The notes below the pieces were generated by a model. That model did not search any database. It was not told the origin of the DNA and saw only the letters and a list, made by a program, of their open reading frames with translations. A program made the position numbers and the translations under genes. 64,000 nucleotides of DNA from Planctomycetota bacterium (lineage in GTDB: Bacteria; Planctomycetota; Brocadiia; SM23-32; JAKLEA01). Below are positions 26,250 to 35,075 of this stretch, piece by piece; within the stretch, counting starts at the first letter, position 1; each line of letters begins with the position of its first letter. The stretch lies in contig JAKLEA010000021.1 in the NCBI GenBank assembly GCA_022711755.1, forward strand, positions 1 through 64,000, in the 5' to 3' direction.

Positions 26250-28021
26250 CTCAGAACGGCGACAAGGCAAAGAATGATGCCGCGCGGTCAGTCGCGATTG
26301 CACTGACGGCCGTATACTGCGCCCTTGCCGGAATTGTCGCCGGGGCGATGATTTCAAGCTACTACTCCGCGCCGGTAAGCGAGGTGGACTCTCCGACGCT
26401 GGTGTCGCTCAGGCTGGCGCTCGAGAAAAATCCCGGGAGCGCGGAACTCAAGGATGCTGTGCGCAATGCTGATCTTGAGATGCGGCGTGCTTACTTTGCA
26501 ACCCGGAGGCGGATCAGGACCGGGGCGTTGCTGCTGGTCGCTTTCGTCGGCGGGGCCGTCGCTTCGGCGAGGAAACTCAGGGCGATGAACGAATCGCTGC
26601 CCCGTCCGCGTCCACTGAGCGAACGTCAGGATGAGGGCCTTTGGATGGAGGGGCTGAGGCGAAACAGGATTGCGGTTTCAGTCGCCGGGATCGCGCTTGT
26701 CGCGCTCGTCGTCGGCATCGCATTAACCCATCAGGATGCTCCAAATGACGTGCTTGCGCCGACGCCTGATTCCGTCACGTCCGTCAATCCTGTTCCGACT
26801 CCGGACGCGCAACATGCCATAGCAGCAGAGGATTTTGTTAAAAACTGGCCGAGATTCCGGGGGCATGACGGCAACGGGAGGGTTTCCGGGGGAAACTGGC
26901 CGACCGAATGGAACCTGGAAACCGGGAAGAACGTCCTATGGACAGTTGATGTCCCCGCGCCGGGGCATGGTTCCCCGATAGCTTGGGATGATCGAATATT
27001 CCTCACGGGGGCGACGGAGGAGGGCCGGGAGGTTATGTGCTTCAACATGCCGGACGGCCGGCTTCTGTGGAGGACGAAGATCGAGGCGACGGTATCAGAA
27101 AGCGAGGAGGTCAAGGTTCTGGAGCAGACGGGTTACGCAGCAGCCACTCCCGCCACGGATGGAAAGCGCGTCTACGCAATCTTCGCCAACGGCGATGTGG
27201 CAGCGGTTGACGCCGACGGGAAGGTAGTCTGGGCGCGTAATCTTTGCATGCCGCAGAACGCGTACGGCATAGCCAGTTCATTGCTGGTCTACAGGAACAT
27301 GCTGATTGTGCAGATGGACCAGGGGTCTGACGCGGAGGACGGGTTATCTTTCATTACGGCGCTGGACCTTGATACGGGGCGCGACGTCTGGCGGACGAAG
27401 CGCGCAACGCCCAACACGTGGACCACACCGATAATCATCAGCGCCGATGGGCGGGATGAGCTTGTCACGGTCGGCAAGCCGCTTGTAGTCGCTTACAATC
27501 CTCTGGACGGCAAGGAACTTTGGAAAGCCGATTGCATGGGTGGGGAGGTGGCGGTGTCTCCCGTATTCAACGGGAAGCTGGTCTATGTCACCAACGAGCA
27601 TGCCTGTGTTGCGGCAATTCGGCCCGGCGGAAGCGGAGACGTCACCGAGACAAACGTGGCATGGCAGGCCGAGGAGGGTATGTCGGACACCTCAAGCCCG
27701 GTTGTCAATGAGAAGTTCTTTCTCCAGGTTCACAGCAGCGGCTACGTCACCTGTTATGACGCCGTTGAGGGGAAACTGCTCTGGGAGCATGAGCTTGACA
27801 GCCCGGTCTGGGCTTCGCCGGCGCTGGTTGGTGATGTCGTTTATCTTCCGTGCGAAGACGGCAAGGTATTTCTTTTCAGGATGGCGGGCGAATATTCCCA
27901 GATCGGCATGGTGGAGCTTGGGGAGCCGCTTTATGCAAGCCCCGCATTCGTCAACGGCAAGATCATCTTCAGGGGGAAGAAGCGCCTTTTCTGCGTTGGG
28001 ACGAGGGAGGTGGGAAAGTGA
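26246..28021 (+). CDS. Multi-helix membrane protein with C-terminal PQQ-type propeller
   Basis: 591 residues from a TTG start overlapping the previous stop. Three membrane helices (about 15-40, 90-110 and 140-160) with a charged loop between the first two precede a propeller that starts with NWPRFRGHDGNGR. Blade motifs such as LDLDTGRDVW and YDAVEGKLLWE recur. The three-helix anchor distinguishes it from the other propellers of the operon. It could hold the propeller next to the polyferredoxin. No cofactor-binding residues are recognised. Confidence 0.85.
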   Translation: MTQNGDKAKNDAARSVAIALTAVYCALAGIVAGAMISSYYSAPVSEVDSPTLVSLRLALEKNPGSAELKDAVRNADLEMRRAYFATRRRIRTGALLLVAFVGGAVASARKLRAMNESLPRPRPLSERQDEGLWMEGLRRNRIAVSVAGIALVALVVGIALTHQDAPNDVLAPTPDSVTSVNPVPTPDAQHAIAAEDFVKNWPRFRGHDGNGRVSGGNWPTEWNLETGKNVLWTVDVPAPGHGSPIAWDDRIFLTGATEEGREVMCFNMPDGRLLWRTKIEATVSESEEVKVLEQTGYAAATPATDGKRVYAIFANGDVAAVDADGKVVWARNLCMPQNAYGIASSLLVYRNMLIVQMDQGSDAEDGLSFITALDLDTGRDVWRTKRATPNTWTTPIIISADGRDELVTVGKPLVVAYNPLDGKELWKADCMGGEVAVSPVFNGKLVYVTNEHACVAAIRPGGSGDVTETNVAWQAEEGMSDTSSPVVNEKFFLQVHSSGYVTCYDAVEGKLLWEHELDSPVWASPALVGDVVYLPCEDGKVFLFRMAGEYSQIGMVELGEPLYASPAFVNGKIIFRGKKRLFCVGTREVGK

Positions 28022-30429
28022 GCGCAGGCGCCCCGACAAAGACGACAGCCACCTCGGGCAGGAGCGATTTTAACGGAAGCGGCGAACTTGATCTTTGCAT
28101 CGTTGATCGTATTGTCTCGGACATCGGTGGACGGAAATGCGACGCCATACCGATACTTCAGGCGATTCAGAAGGAGTTTCGTTATCTGCCCGGGGAGGCA
28201 TTGAAGCGCGTCTGCGAGATATCAGAGATCACGCCGGCGCAGATTGCGGGGGTCTCGACTTTCTATTCCCAGTTCCGCCACCTGCCGATGGGCGCGCACC
28301 TTGTCAGCGTCTGCCACGGCACGGCCTGCCACGTCGCCGGGGCGGAGGCGGTCACAGAGTCGGTGAGACGCCATCTCGGTCTCGGCGATGACACGGACAC
28401 CGATTCGGACAGGATTTTCACCGTTCAGAAGGTCGGATGCCTGGGGTGCTGCTCAATCGCGCCGGTCATGCAGATTGACGACCGGACATACGGATATCTG
28501 AGCCGCGAGAACGCGCCGCGGGTTCTTGAGAAATTTCTGAAGGAACTGAAAACGGGCGGGGACGGCAGACGGGCGGGGAAGACTGCTCTGGCGCGTCATA
28601 AGGCCCAGGAGATACGAATCAGCCTGGTGTCCTGCTGCGTCGCAAGCGGCGCGCTTGACATCCGGAAGGCGGCGGAGAGGGCGGCGGACAGGATGGGCGC
28701 GCCGGCATGTTTCAAGGAAAGCGGCTGCATGGGCATGTGCCACCTGGCTCCGATCATGGAAATTGTCGAACCGGACGGGAGTCTGGAGAGGTTTGCCAAT
28801 CTGACGCCTGATGCGGCCGCGGCGATTGTTCAGAAGCGATTGAAACCAGGCGGGCCGGGCGGGCGGTTGCGGGCGGCTCTGCAAAGGGCAGGAGACTTGT
28901 TGAATGATGACGCGTCGTGGGAGAAGCCGGAGGATTACGTTCACTCGTCGGACGGTCCCGGGGCATGCGCGTTCCTGAGCGGACAGAGGCACATAGCCCT
29001 CGAAGGCAGTGGCAGGATGAGTCCGCTCAGTCTGGAGGACTACGAGGCGCATGACGGATACAAGGCGCTCAGGAAGGCCGCGCTGGAGATGCGCCCGGAG
29101 GATATCATTGAGGCCGTGAGGCGATCCGGCCTGAGGGGGCGGGGCGGGGCGGGATATCCGACAGGCGCGAAGTGGGCCGAGGTCAGGCGTCAACCTGGCG
29201 GGCGCAAGCTTATTGTCATGAACGGGGACGAGGGCGATCCGGGGGCGTTCATGGATCACATGCTGCTTGAGTCTTATCCGCACCGCGTCATCGAGGGCAT
29301 TGCCATCGCGGCGAAGGCGGTCGGGGCGGTGGAGGGCTGGCTTTACATACGCGCGGAGTATCCTCTGGCGGTGGTCAGGATGCGCGAGGCCATGAAACAG
29401 GCGGAGGATGCGGGTTATCTCGGCAGGGGGATATGCGGATCGGATTTCAGTCTGGAATTGAAGCTGGTCGAGGGCGCGGGGGCGTTCGTCTGCGGCGAGG
29501 AAACAGCCCTGATTACATCCATCCAGGGCGGACGCGGGATGCCGAGGATGCGACCGCCATACCCGGCCGTGTCCGGCTTGTGGGGGTTGCCGACGAACAT
29601 CAACAACGTCGAAACCTACGCAGTCGTCCCATGGATCATCAGAAACGGGCCGGATGCCTTCGCCGCGATAGGGACGCCGGGAAGCCGGGGGACCAAGGTC
29701 TTCGCGCTGGCGGGGAAGATCGTCAGAAGCGGGCTGATCGAGGTTCCGATGGGGACGACGATACGGCGGATAGTGGAGGAGATAGGGGGGGGGATAAAGG
29801 ACGGGCGCGCCGTCAAGTCGGTTCAGATCGGCGGGCCGTCGGGGGGATGCCTGCCGGCCTCCATGTGCGACGTTCCGGTTGATTACGACGCGCTTCAGGA
29901 GACCGGCGCGATCATGGGTTCCGGGGGTCTTGTCGTGATGGACGATTCGGCGTGCATGGTTGACGTGGCGAGATACTTTTTGAATTTCACGCAGGGCGAA
30001 TCGTGCGGGAAATGCACATTCTGCCGCATAGGCACGCGGCGGATGCTGGAGATTCTGGAGCGGCTCTGCGCGGGGGAGGGGAGGAAGCGCGACATCGAGC
30101 AGCTTGAGGAGCTTGCGCTGAAGGTGAAGAATACGAGCCTCTGCGGGCTTGGCCGGACGGCGCCCAATCCCGTATTGACGACCCTGCGCTTCTTCCACGA
30201 TGAATATGAGGCGCACGCGGCGGGGCGATGCCCGGCGAAGCGCTGCCGGGCGCTGATACGCTACTCGATAAGCGACAAGTGCATCGGATGCACCATCTGC
30301 GCCCAGCGCTGCCAGGCCGGGGCGATTGAAATGCGCCCTTACGAAAGGCACGAGATTGACCAGACCAAATGCGTGAAGTGCGGCACTTGCGGAACCGTCT
30401 GCCCCGCCCATGCCGTTAACGTGGAGTGA
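28018..30429 (+). CDS. NuoE-NuoF fusion: NAD(P)H-oxidising iron-sulfur flavoprotein
   Basis: 803 residues from a GTG that overlaps the previous stop (GTGA). Order: a NuoE/HndA-like thioredoxin-fold [2Fe-2S] domain (VCHGTAC...VGCLGCC); a second thioredoxin-like domain as in HylB/HndC-type NuoF subunits (SCCVASGA...SGCMGMC), where the usual first Cys is not at its expected place; the NuoF core with the NADH/FMN loops GLRGRGGAGYPTGAKW and NGDEGDPGAFMD; a [4Fe-4S] site (SCGKCTFC...SLCG); and a C-terminal 2[4Fe-4S] ferredoxin (KCIGCTICAQRC, KCVKCGTC). Separate genes encode NuoE and NuoF in most bacteria. With the next gene it resembles StnA+StnB of the Sporomusa-type transhydrogenase or diaphorase modules of bifurcating hydrogenases. 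Cytoplasmic. Confidence 0.92.
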   Translation: MSAGAPTKTTATSGRSDFNGSGELDLCIVDRIVSDIGGRKCDAIPILQAIQKEFRYLPGEALKRVCEISEITPAQIAGVSTFYSQFRHLPMGAHLVSVCHGTACHVAGAEAVTESVRRHLGLGDDTDTDSDRIFTVQKVGCLGCCSIAPVMQIDDRTYGYLSRENAPRVLEKFLKELKTGGDGRRAGKTALARHKAQEIRISLVSCCVASGALDIRKAAERAADRMGAPACFKESGCMGMCHLAPIMEIVEPDGSLERFANLTPDAAAAIVQKRLKPGGPGGRLRAALQRAGDLLNDDASWEKPEDYVHSSDGPGACAFLSGQRHIALEGSGRMSPLSLEDYEAHDGYKALRKAALEMRPEDIIEAVRRSGLRGRGGAGYPTGAKWAEVRRQPGGRKLIVMNGDEGDPGAFMDHMLLESYPHRVIEGIAIAAKAVGAVEGWLYIRAEYPLAVVRMREAMKQAEDAGYLGRGICGSDFSLELKLVEGAGAFVCGEETALITSIQGGRGMPRMRPPYPAVSGLWGLPTNINNVETYAVVPWIIRNGPDAFAAIGTPGSRGTKVFALAGKIVRSGLIEVPMGTTIRRIVEEIGGGIKDGRAVKSVQIGGPSGGCLPASMCDVPVDYDALQETGAIMGSGGLVVMDDSACMVDVARYFLNFTQGESCGKCTFCRIGTRRMLEILERLCAGEGRKRDIEQLEELALKVKNTSLCGLGRTAPNPVLTTLRFFHDEYEAHAAGRCPAKRCRALIRYSISDKCIGCTICAQRCQAGAIEMRPYERHEIDQTKCVKCGTCGTVCPAHAVNVE

Positions 30430-32429
30430 ATTTGGCTGTAACTCTTACAATTGACGGAAGAACGGTCACGGCCGAGGAAGGCGCGACAATACTCGATGCG
30501 GCGGAATCCGTCGGCATCCCGATACCGACGCTGTGTCGGTTGAAGGGGCATGAGCCGGGCAGTTCGTGTTTCCTGTGCGTAGTCGAGATACAGGGGCGCG
30601 GGCAGCTTCTGCCGTCGTGCGCCGCGCGCGCGGCGGATGGCTTGGTTGTTCTGACCGATTCCGAGCGGGTGAGGGATGCAAGGCGGGCCGCGCTGGAACT
30701 CCTGCTTTCCGATCATACGGGGGATTGCGTCGCGCCATGCTCGGTCGCGTGTCCAGCCGGTCTGGACATTCCGGGATTCATCCGGCTCCTGCGGTCCGGC
30801 AGGGATGATGACGCGATGCGGCTGATCCTTGAGGCGATTCCGCTGCCGCGGGTCCTGGGGCGGATATGCCCGCGCTTCTGCGAGCGCGTCTGCCGCCGGG
30901 GCGATCTGGACGAGCCGGTTTCGATATGCCTCCTCAAGAGATTCGCGGCGGATGAGTCAGCATTGGTGATACCCTCTCGCGCAGAGCCGACGTGCAGGCG
31001 CGTAGCGATAGTCGGCGCCGGGCCGTCCGGGCTGTCGGCTGCGTTCAAACTACTGCTATACGGCCATTCGTGCGTCATATATGACGCCAATCCGGAACCC
31101 GGCGGACTTCTCAGATATGCCATCCCGGAATACAGGCTGCCGGTTGAGGCATTGCGTTCCGACGTCGGAATTCTGGAATCTCTTGGCGCGGAGTTCAGAA
31201 TGGGCGCGCGCATCGGGACGGATGTATCCCTTGAAGAACTCGAACAAGGATACGACGCTGTCCTGCTTGCCCTCGGAGCGGGCGAGAATGAGGATATCGG
31301 TGTCGAAGGATGCGCTGTGGCCATTTCAGGAATGGATTTTCTGCGCCGCGTCCGGAACGGGGAGAAATCGCAAATCGCTGGAAGCATCGCAATACTCGGC
31401 AACGGGGATGAGGCGATTGCGGCGGCGAGGACGGCGCTCAGGCTCGGAGCGACGAATGTAAATATGATCAGCGAGCGGAAGCGCGAGCATATGCGATGCA
31501 GAGCCGAGGAGCTTCGGGAAGCTGAAAGGGAGGGGATCAAGTTGTATGACGGGGTTTCATCCCTGCGCGCTGATAAGGCTGCGTCGGGTTATGTAGTTCG
31601 ATTCAATGAAGGAGGGGGGGAGGAGAAGGTGGAAGCCGATGCGGTCATTGCAGCGGGGCAGCGGCGGAACGATCCACAAGGGCTGGCGGCAATCGGTCTG
31701 GAACCAGATGCGGATGGGAAGCTGGTTGATCACAAGACGCTTGCGTCGGGGCGCAGGGGCGTTTTCTCAGCAGGAGAAATGGTTTCCGGCCCTGGCGCGG
31801 CCGCGCGGGCCGTGGCTATGGGCAAGCGCGCGGCGGATTCGATTGACTCATATCTGCGCGACGGGCATCCCGCAGCCGAGCACAGGCCGTTCCATGTCTT
31901 CATGGGGAAGCTGGACGATTGCGAGAGAGAGCGGCTTTTCCGGAATGCGGACAGGATGCCCCGCGCGAATCCGCAAAGAACCGGGGCCGGAGCGAAGGGC
32001 TTGGGATTTGCAGAGATAGAGAGGGGATTTTCACGCCGGGAGGCGATGGACGAGGCGGCGCGCTGCATACAATGCGATTGCGGGGCGCGGGACGATTGCG
32101 GATTGCGACGCCTTGCCGGGGAGTATGACGCCAAACAAGGGCGATACCCGGGCTTGAAACGGTCGTTCGAGCGCGATGAGTCCCACCCGACCGTCGTGTA
32201 CGAATCCGGCAAGTGCATCCTGTGCGGTATCTGCGTGAGAATCTGTGAACAGGCCGGGCGCAGGCCGGGCATGGCCTTCCTGGGCAGGGGATTCGTCGCC
32301 AGAGCCGCGCCGCCGTTCGGCGCTTCAGTGGCTGAGGCGTTGGGCGATCTCGCCGGGGAATGCGCCAGTGCGTGTCCGACGGGAGCGCTTTCCATGAAGA
32401 AAGATGCCGGGACGAATGGAACGGGTTAA
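30426..32429 (+). CDS. NuoG/NfnB-like iron-sulfur flavoprotein (StnC-like)
   Basis: 667 residues from a GTG in a GTGA overlap. Order: NuoG-type [2Fe-2S] domain (TLCRLKGHEPGSSCFLC...SCAAR), a GltD/NfnB N-terminal [4Fe-4S] domain (DCVAPCSVACPAG, ICPRFCERVCRRG), an FAD Rossmann fold (VAIVGAGPSGLSAA), an NAD(P) Rossmann fold (IAILGNGDEAIAAARTAL), the FAD-closing motif VFSAGEMVSGPGAA, and a C-terminal NuoG-like ferredoxin region (GKCILCGICVRIC...CASACPTGAL). The flavoprotein core thus sits inside what would be the NuoG N-terminal region. This is the make-up of NfnB-type bifurcating transhydrogenase subunits, StnC in particular. It likely forms a complex with the NuoEF fusion to exchange electrons among NADH, NADPH and ferredoxin. 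Confidence 0.9.
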   Translation: MNLAVTLTIDGRTVTAEEGATILDAAESVGIPIPTLCRLKGHEPGSSCFLCVVEIQGRGQLLPSCAARAADGLVVLTDSERVRDARRAALELLLSDHTGDCVAPCSVACPAGLDIPGFIRLLRSGRDDDAMRLILEAIPLPRVLGRICPRFCERVCRRGDLDEPVSICLLKRFAADESALVIPSRAEPTCRRVAIVGAGPSGLSAAFKLLLYGHSCVIYDANPEPGGLLRYAIPEYRLPVEALRSDVGILESLGAEFRMGARIGTDVSLEELEQGYDAVLLALGAGENEDIGVEGCAVAISGMDFLRRVRNGEKSQIAGSIAILGNGDEAIAAARTALRLGATNVNMISERKREHMRCRAEELREAEREGIKLYDGVSSLRADKAASGYVVRFNEGGGEEKVEADAVIAAGQRRNDPQGLAAIGLEPDADGKLVDHKTLASGRRGVFSAGEMVSGPGAAARAVAMGKRAADSIDSYLRDGHPAAEHRPFHVFMGKLDDCERERLFRNADRMPRANPQRTGAGAKGLGFAEIERGFSRREAMDEAARCIQCDCGARDDCGLRRLAGEYDAKQGRYPGLKRSFERDESHPTVVYESGKCILCGICVRICEQAGRRPGMAFLGRGFVARAAPPFGASVAEALGDLAGECASACPTGALSMKKDAGTNGTG

Positions 32430-32435
32430 CCTGCA

Positions 32436-33725
32436 ATGCGAATCTGCTACATAACCGCCGGGGCCGCAGGAACATACTGCGGCGCCTGCAACCGGGACGC
32501 GGCGCTGGCCAGAGCATTGACGGCGCTGGGGCATGACGTGGCGTTCATCCCCCTCTATACGCCCATGTTGGTTGATGGAGACGATCCGAGCGTTTCGCGT
32601 ATTTTTTATGGCGGCGTCAACGCGTACCTTCAGCAGAAATCATCGTTATTCCGCCGAACGCCGGGATTTGTGGACTGGTTCTTTGACCGTCGCCGACTGC
32701 TCGAATTCGCCTCGCGCTTCGCGGTCAGGACGCGCCCGGAAGACCTCGGGGAGATGACGGTATCGGTTCTACGGGGGCCGCAGGGCTTCCAGTCCAAGGA
32801 ACTTGACAAACTGATAGGGTTCCTGAGTTCTGAAAAACGATACGATCTGGCGAACCTGACTAATACGATGCTCTCCGGGCTTGCGGGCGAAATCGCGGAA
32901 CGGCTCAAACTGCCGGTCGTATGCTCGCTGCAGGGGGAGGAGAGCTTCATCTCAAGGCTTCCGGAGCCTTACGCCGCTGAGGCGAGGGAACTTATCAAAG
33001 CCAACGCAAAGAACATTGCGCTGTATCTGGCGCCCAGCGACGACTACGCCGATGAGATTGCGCCGTTTCTGGGAGTCAACCGTGACAGGATCGCCGTGGC
33101 GCCTCCCGGCATTGATGTAAAACTCTATACGGGAAGTCGGGGAAGAGCGAAGGATCCGTTTCGCGTCGGATTCCTGTCAAGGCTGGCCCCGGAGAAGGGG
33201 CTGGACGTAGCGGTTGAGGCGTTCTGCCTGATGGAAAAGCACAAAGGGGGAAATTCGTTGCTGTCAGTCGCGGGAACTGATGCCGGGCAGTCTGCTGAAA
33301 CGATTCGCCGGGCGAGGGAAACGATGGCCGCGCACAGTCTGGCAGAGCGTCTTGATTATTGCGGAGAGCTTAATACCGCCGGCAAGAGGGAATTCCTGTC
33401 TAAATGTAGCGTCTTCTGCCAACCCAGCCGGTTTCCCGAGCGGCGCGGGATAGCGTGTCTGGAGGCGATGGCGTCAGGCGTTCCCATCATTGTCCATAAC
33501 AGCGGGATCATGCCCCGGTTGATCGAGCAGACCGGAGGCGGCGTCCTTCTGGACACGCTTGAGCCTGAAGTCTGGGCGCAAACGCTGGTCAACCTTAGGG
33601 ACAATCCGAGCGACGCTGACATTTTCGGGATCAAAGCTGCGGCTGGCGTCGCCAGGTTCTACTCAGCGGAAAACATGGCAAAGAAGACGCTGGAAGCTTA
33701 CAATAAGGTGGTTTCAGGATCGTAA
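32436..33725 (+). CDS. Glycosyltransferase family 4
   Basis: 429 residues, GT-B fold. N-terminal MRICYITAGAAGTYCGACNRD carries the glycine-rich acceptor-side loop. The C-terminal donor half has the conserved FLSRLAPEKGLDVAVEAF segment and the ExxGIACLEAMASGVPIIVHNSG block (E-x7-E). It transfers a sugar from an activated donor; donor and acceptor are unknown. The start lies 6 nt after the flavoprotein stop. A glycosyltransferase inside a redox operon may modify one of the exported propeller proteins or the cell surface, but this is inference. Confidence 0.88.
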   Translation: MRICYITAGAAGTYCGACNRDAALARALTALGHDVAFIPLYTPMLVDGDDPSVSRIFYGGVNAYLQQKSSLFRRTPGFVDWFFDRRRLLEFASRFAVRTRPEDLGEMTVSVLRGPQGFQSKELDKLIGFLSSEKRYDLANLTNTMLSGLAGEIAERLKLPVVCSLQGEESFISRLPEPYAAEARELIKANAKNIALYLAPSDDYADEIAPFLGVNRDRIAVAPPGIDVKLYTGSRGRAKDPFRVGFLSRLAPEKGLDVAVEAFCLMEKHKGGNSLLSVAGTDAGQSAETIRRARETMAAHSLAERLDYCGELNTAGKREFLSKCSVFCQPSRFPERRGIACLEAMASGVPIIVHNSGIMPRLIEQTGGGVLLDTLEPEVWAQTLVNLRDNPSDADIFGIKAAAGVARFYSAENMAKKTLEAYNKVVSGS

Positions 33726-33774
33726 GCGTGCTGTTTAGACACTTTGATGGCGGAGAGATTTGCGGAGAATTTGC

Positions 33775-35049
33775 GTGAATCACATGAGTAGATCAAAATT
33801 TCCGGCCTGGACGATCGCAATGGTTCTGTTCGTCGCGATTTGCGGAATCGCATCAGCCGACTGGCCCCAGTTCCTCGGCCCCCAGCGGGACGGCATCGCC
33901 CATGACGTAAAGGCGCTTCCGACGTCGCTTGCGGAGGAGAACGTCAAACAGATCTGGAAGGTTGACCTGGGATCGGGCTTCGGGGCGCCCGTCATCTTCG
34001 GGGACAGCGTTTTCGTGTTGGATCGCGAGGGCAATGACCGGGACATACTTCGCCGCATAGACGTCCAGACCGGCAAGGAGAAGTGGCGTTTTACCTATCC
34101 TGCGCCCGGCAAGGTTGACTACAACGGCAGCCGGCAAAGCCCCTCAGTTGACGGCAAGATGGTCTACGCGATAGGGCCTTTCGGCCACATTAACGCCGTC
34201 AGGATGGAGGACGGAACAGCCGTTTGGAGCGGGCACATTATTAAGGATTGGGACGGTGCGTTTCCGAACTGGGGTGTGGCGCAATCTCCGCTCCTGATGG
34301 GCGACAACATAATAATCGCCCCGTGGGGCAAGAAGGCGGCAGTTGTCGCCCTTGAGAAAGCCACCGGCAAGGTCGTCTGGACCAGCCCCAATCCGGACGG
34401 AATCGTCATGGACTATCAGTCGCCAATGCCGATGAAACTCGGCGAGAGGCAGACCATTGTTGCATGCGGGACGAAAGGATATGCAATCGGCGTTGACGCC
34501 GCGACGGGCGAGAGGCTCTGGACATACAAGGGCTACGAGTGCCGGCACCACATACCTTCTCCGACGGTTCTGGAAGGGGGGAGGGTTCTGCTGACTGGCG
34601 GCTACAGCGCGGGGTCCGCGATGATAAAGGTAGAGCAGAAGGACGGGGCTTACGCCGTGACGGAGCTTTGGAAGAACTCCAACGTCGCCAGCAAGATTCC
34701 GCAGCCGCTTGTCCACAACGGACATATTTACAGCAACAGCTCCGATAACAACGGCGGGCTGCGCTGCGTCACCGAAGCCGGAGAGATCAAGTGGGATTCC
34801 AAGAAGAAGGGCCGCACCTTCGACATGGGAAACCTGATTATGGTTGACGATCTGATTTTCATTGTGGACGGCAAGGGCGGAAAGCTGCACATGGTAAAGG
34901 TCAACCCGAATGAGTATGAGGAGCTTGGGAGAATCTCGCCCCTGAGCGGCAAGGAGGTATGGGCTCCTCTTGCATACAGCGACGGGAAGCTTGTTCTGAG
35001 AGACCAGAAGAAGATGGTCTGCCTACAGTTCAAGCGCCAGGGGGATTAG
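33775..35049 (+). CDS. Secreted PQQ-type beta-propeller protein
   Basis: 424 residues from a GTG at 33775, which lies 6 nt after GGAGA; the ATG at 33784 is an alternative start but too far from that site. Signal peptide PAWTIAMVLFVAICGIASA. The propeller opens with DWPQFLGPQRDGI. It is a paralog of the protein at 21838 (same opening and same C-terminal LRDxxKMVCL motif) but is soluble. Fourth PQQ-type propeller of the operon. No PQQ ligands recognised. Confidence 0.87.
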   Translation: MNHMSRSKFPAWTIAMVLFVAICGIASADWPQFLGPQRDGIAHDVKALPTSLAEENVKQIWKVDLGSGFGAPVIFGDSVFVLDREGNDRDILRRIDVQTGKEKWRFTYPAPGKVDYNGSRQSPSVDGKMVYAIGPFGHINAVRMEDGTAVWSGHIIKDWDGAFPNWGVAQSPLLMGDNIIIAPWGKKAAVVALEKATGKVVWTSPNPDGIVMDYQSPMPMKLGERQTIVACGTKGYAIGVDAATGERLWTYKGYECRHHIPSPTVLEGGRVLLTGGYSAGSAMIKVEQKDGAYAVTELWKNSNVASKIPQPLVHNGHIYSNSSDNNGGLRCVTEAGEIKWDSKKKGRTFDMGNLIMVDDLIFIVDGKGGKLHMVKVNPNEYEELGRISPLSGKEVWAPLAYSDGKLVLRDQKKMVCLQFKRQGD

Positions 35050-35075
35050 CGCACAGAGGAAAGGCGAGGCGTCAA

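Noticed and set aside
28453-30411. 652-codon open frame on the minus strand
   Set aside because: It is the antisense shadow of the NuoE-NuoF fusion, produced by GC-rich codon use; its translation has no recognisable domain and is rich in Arg, Pro and His.
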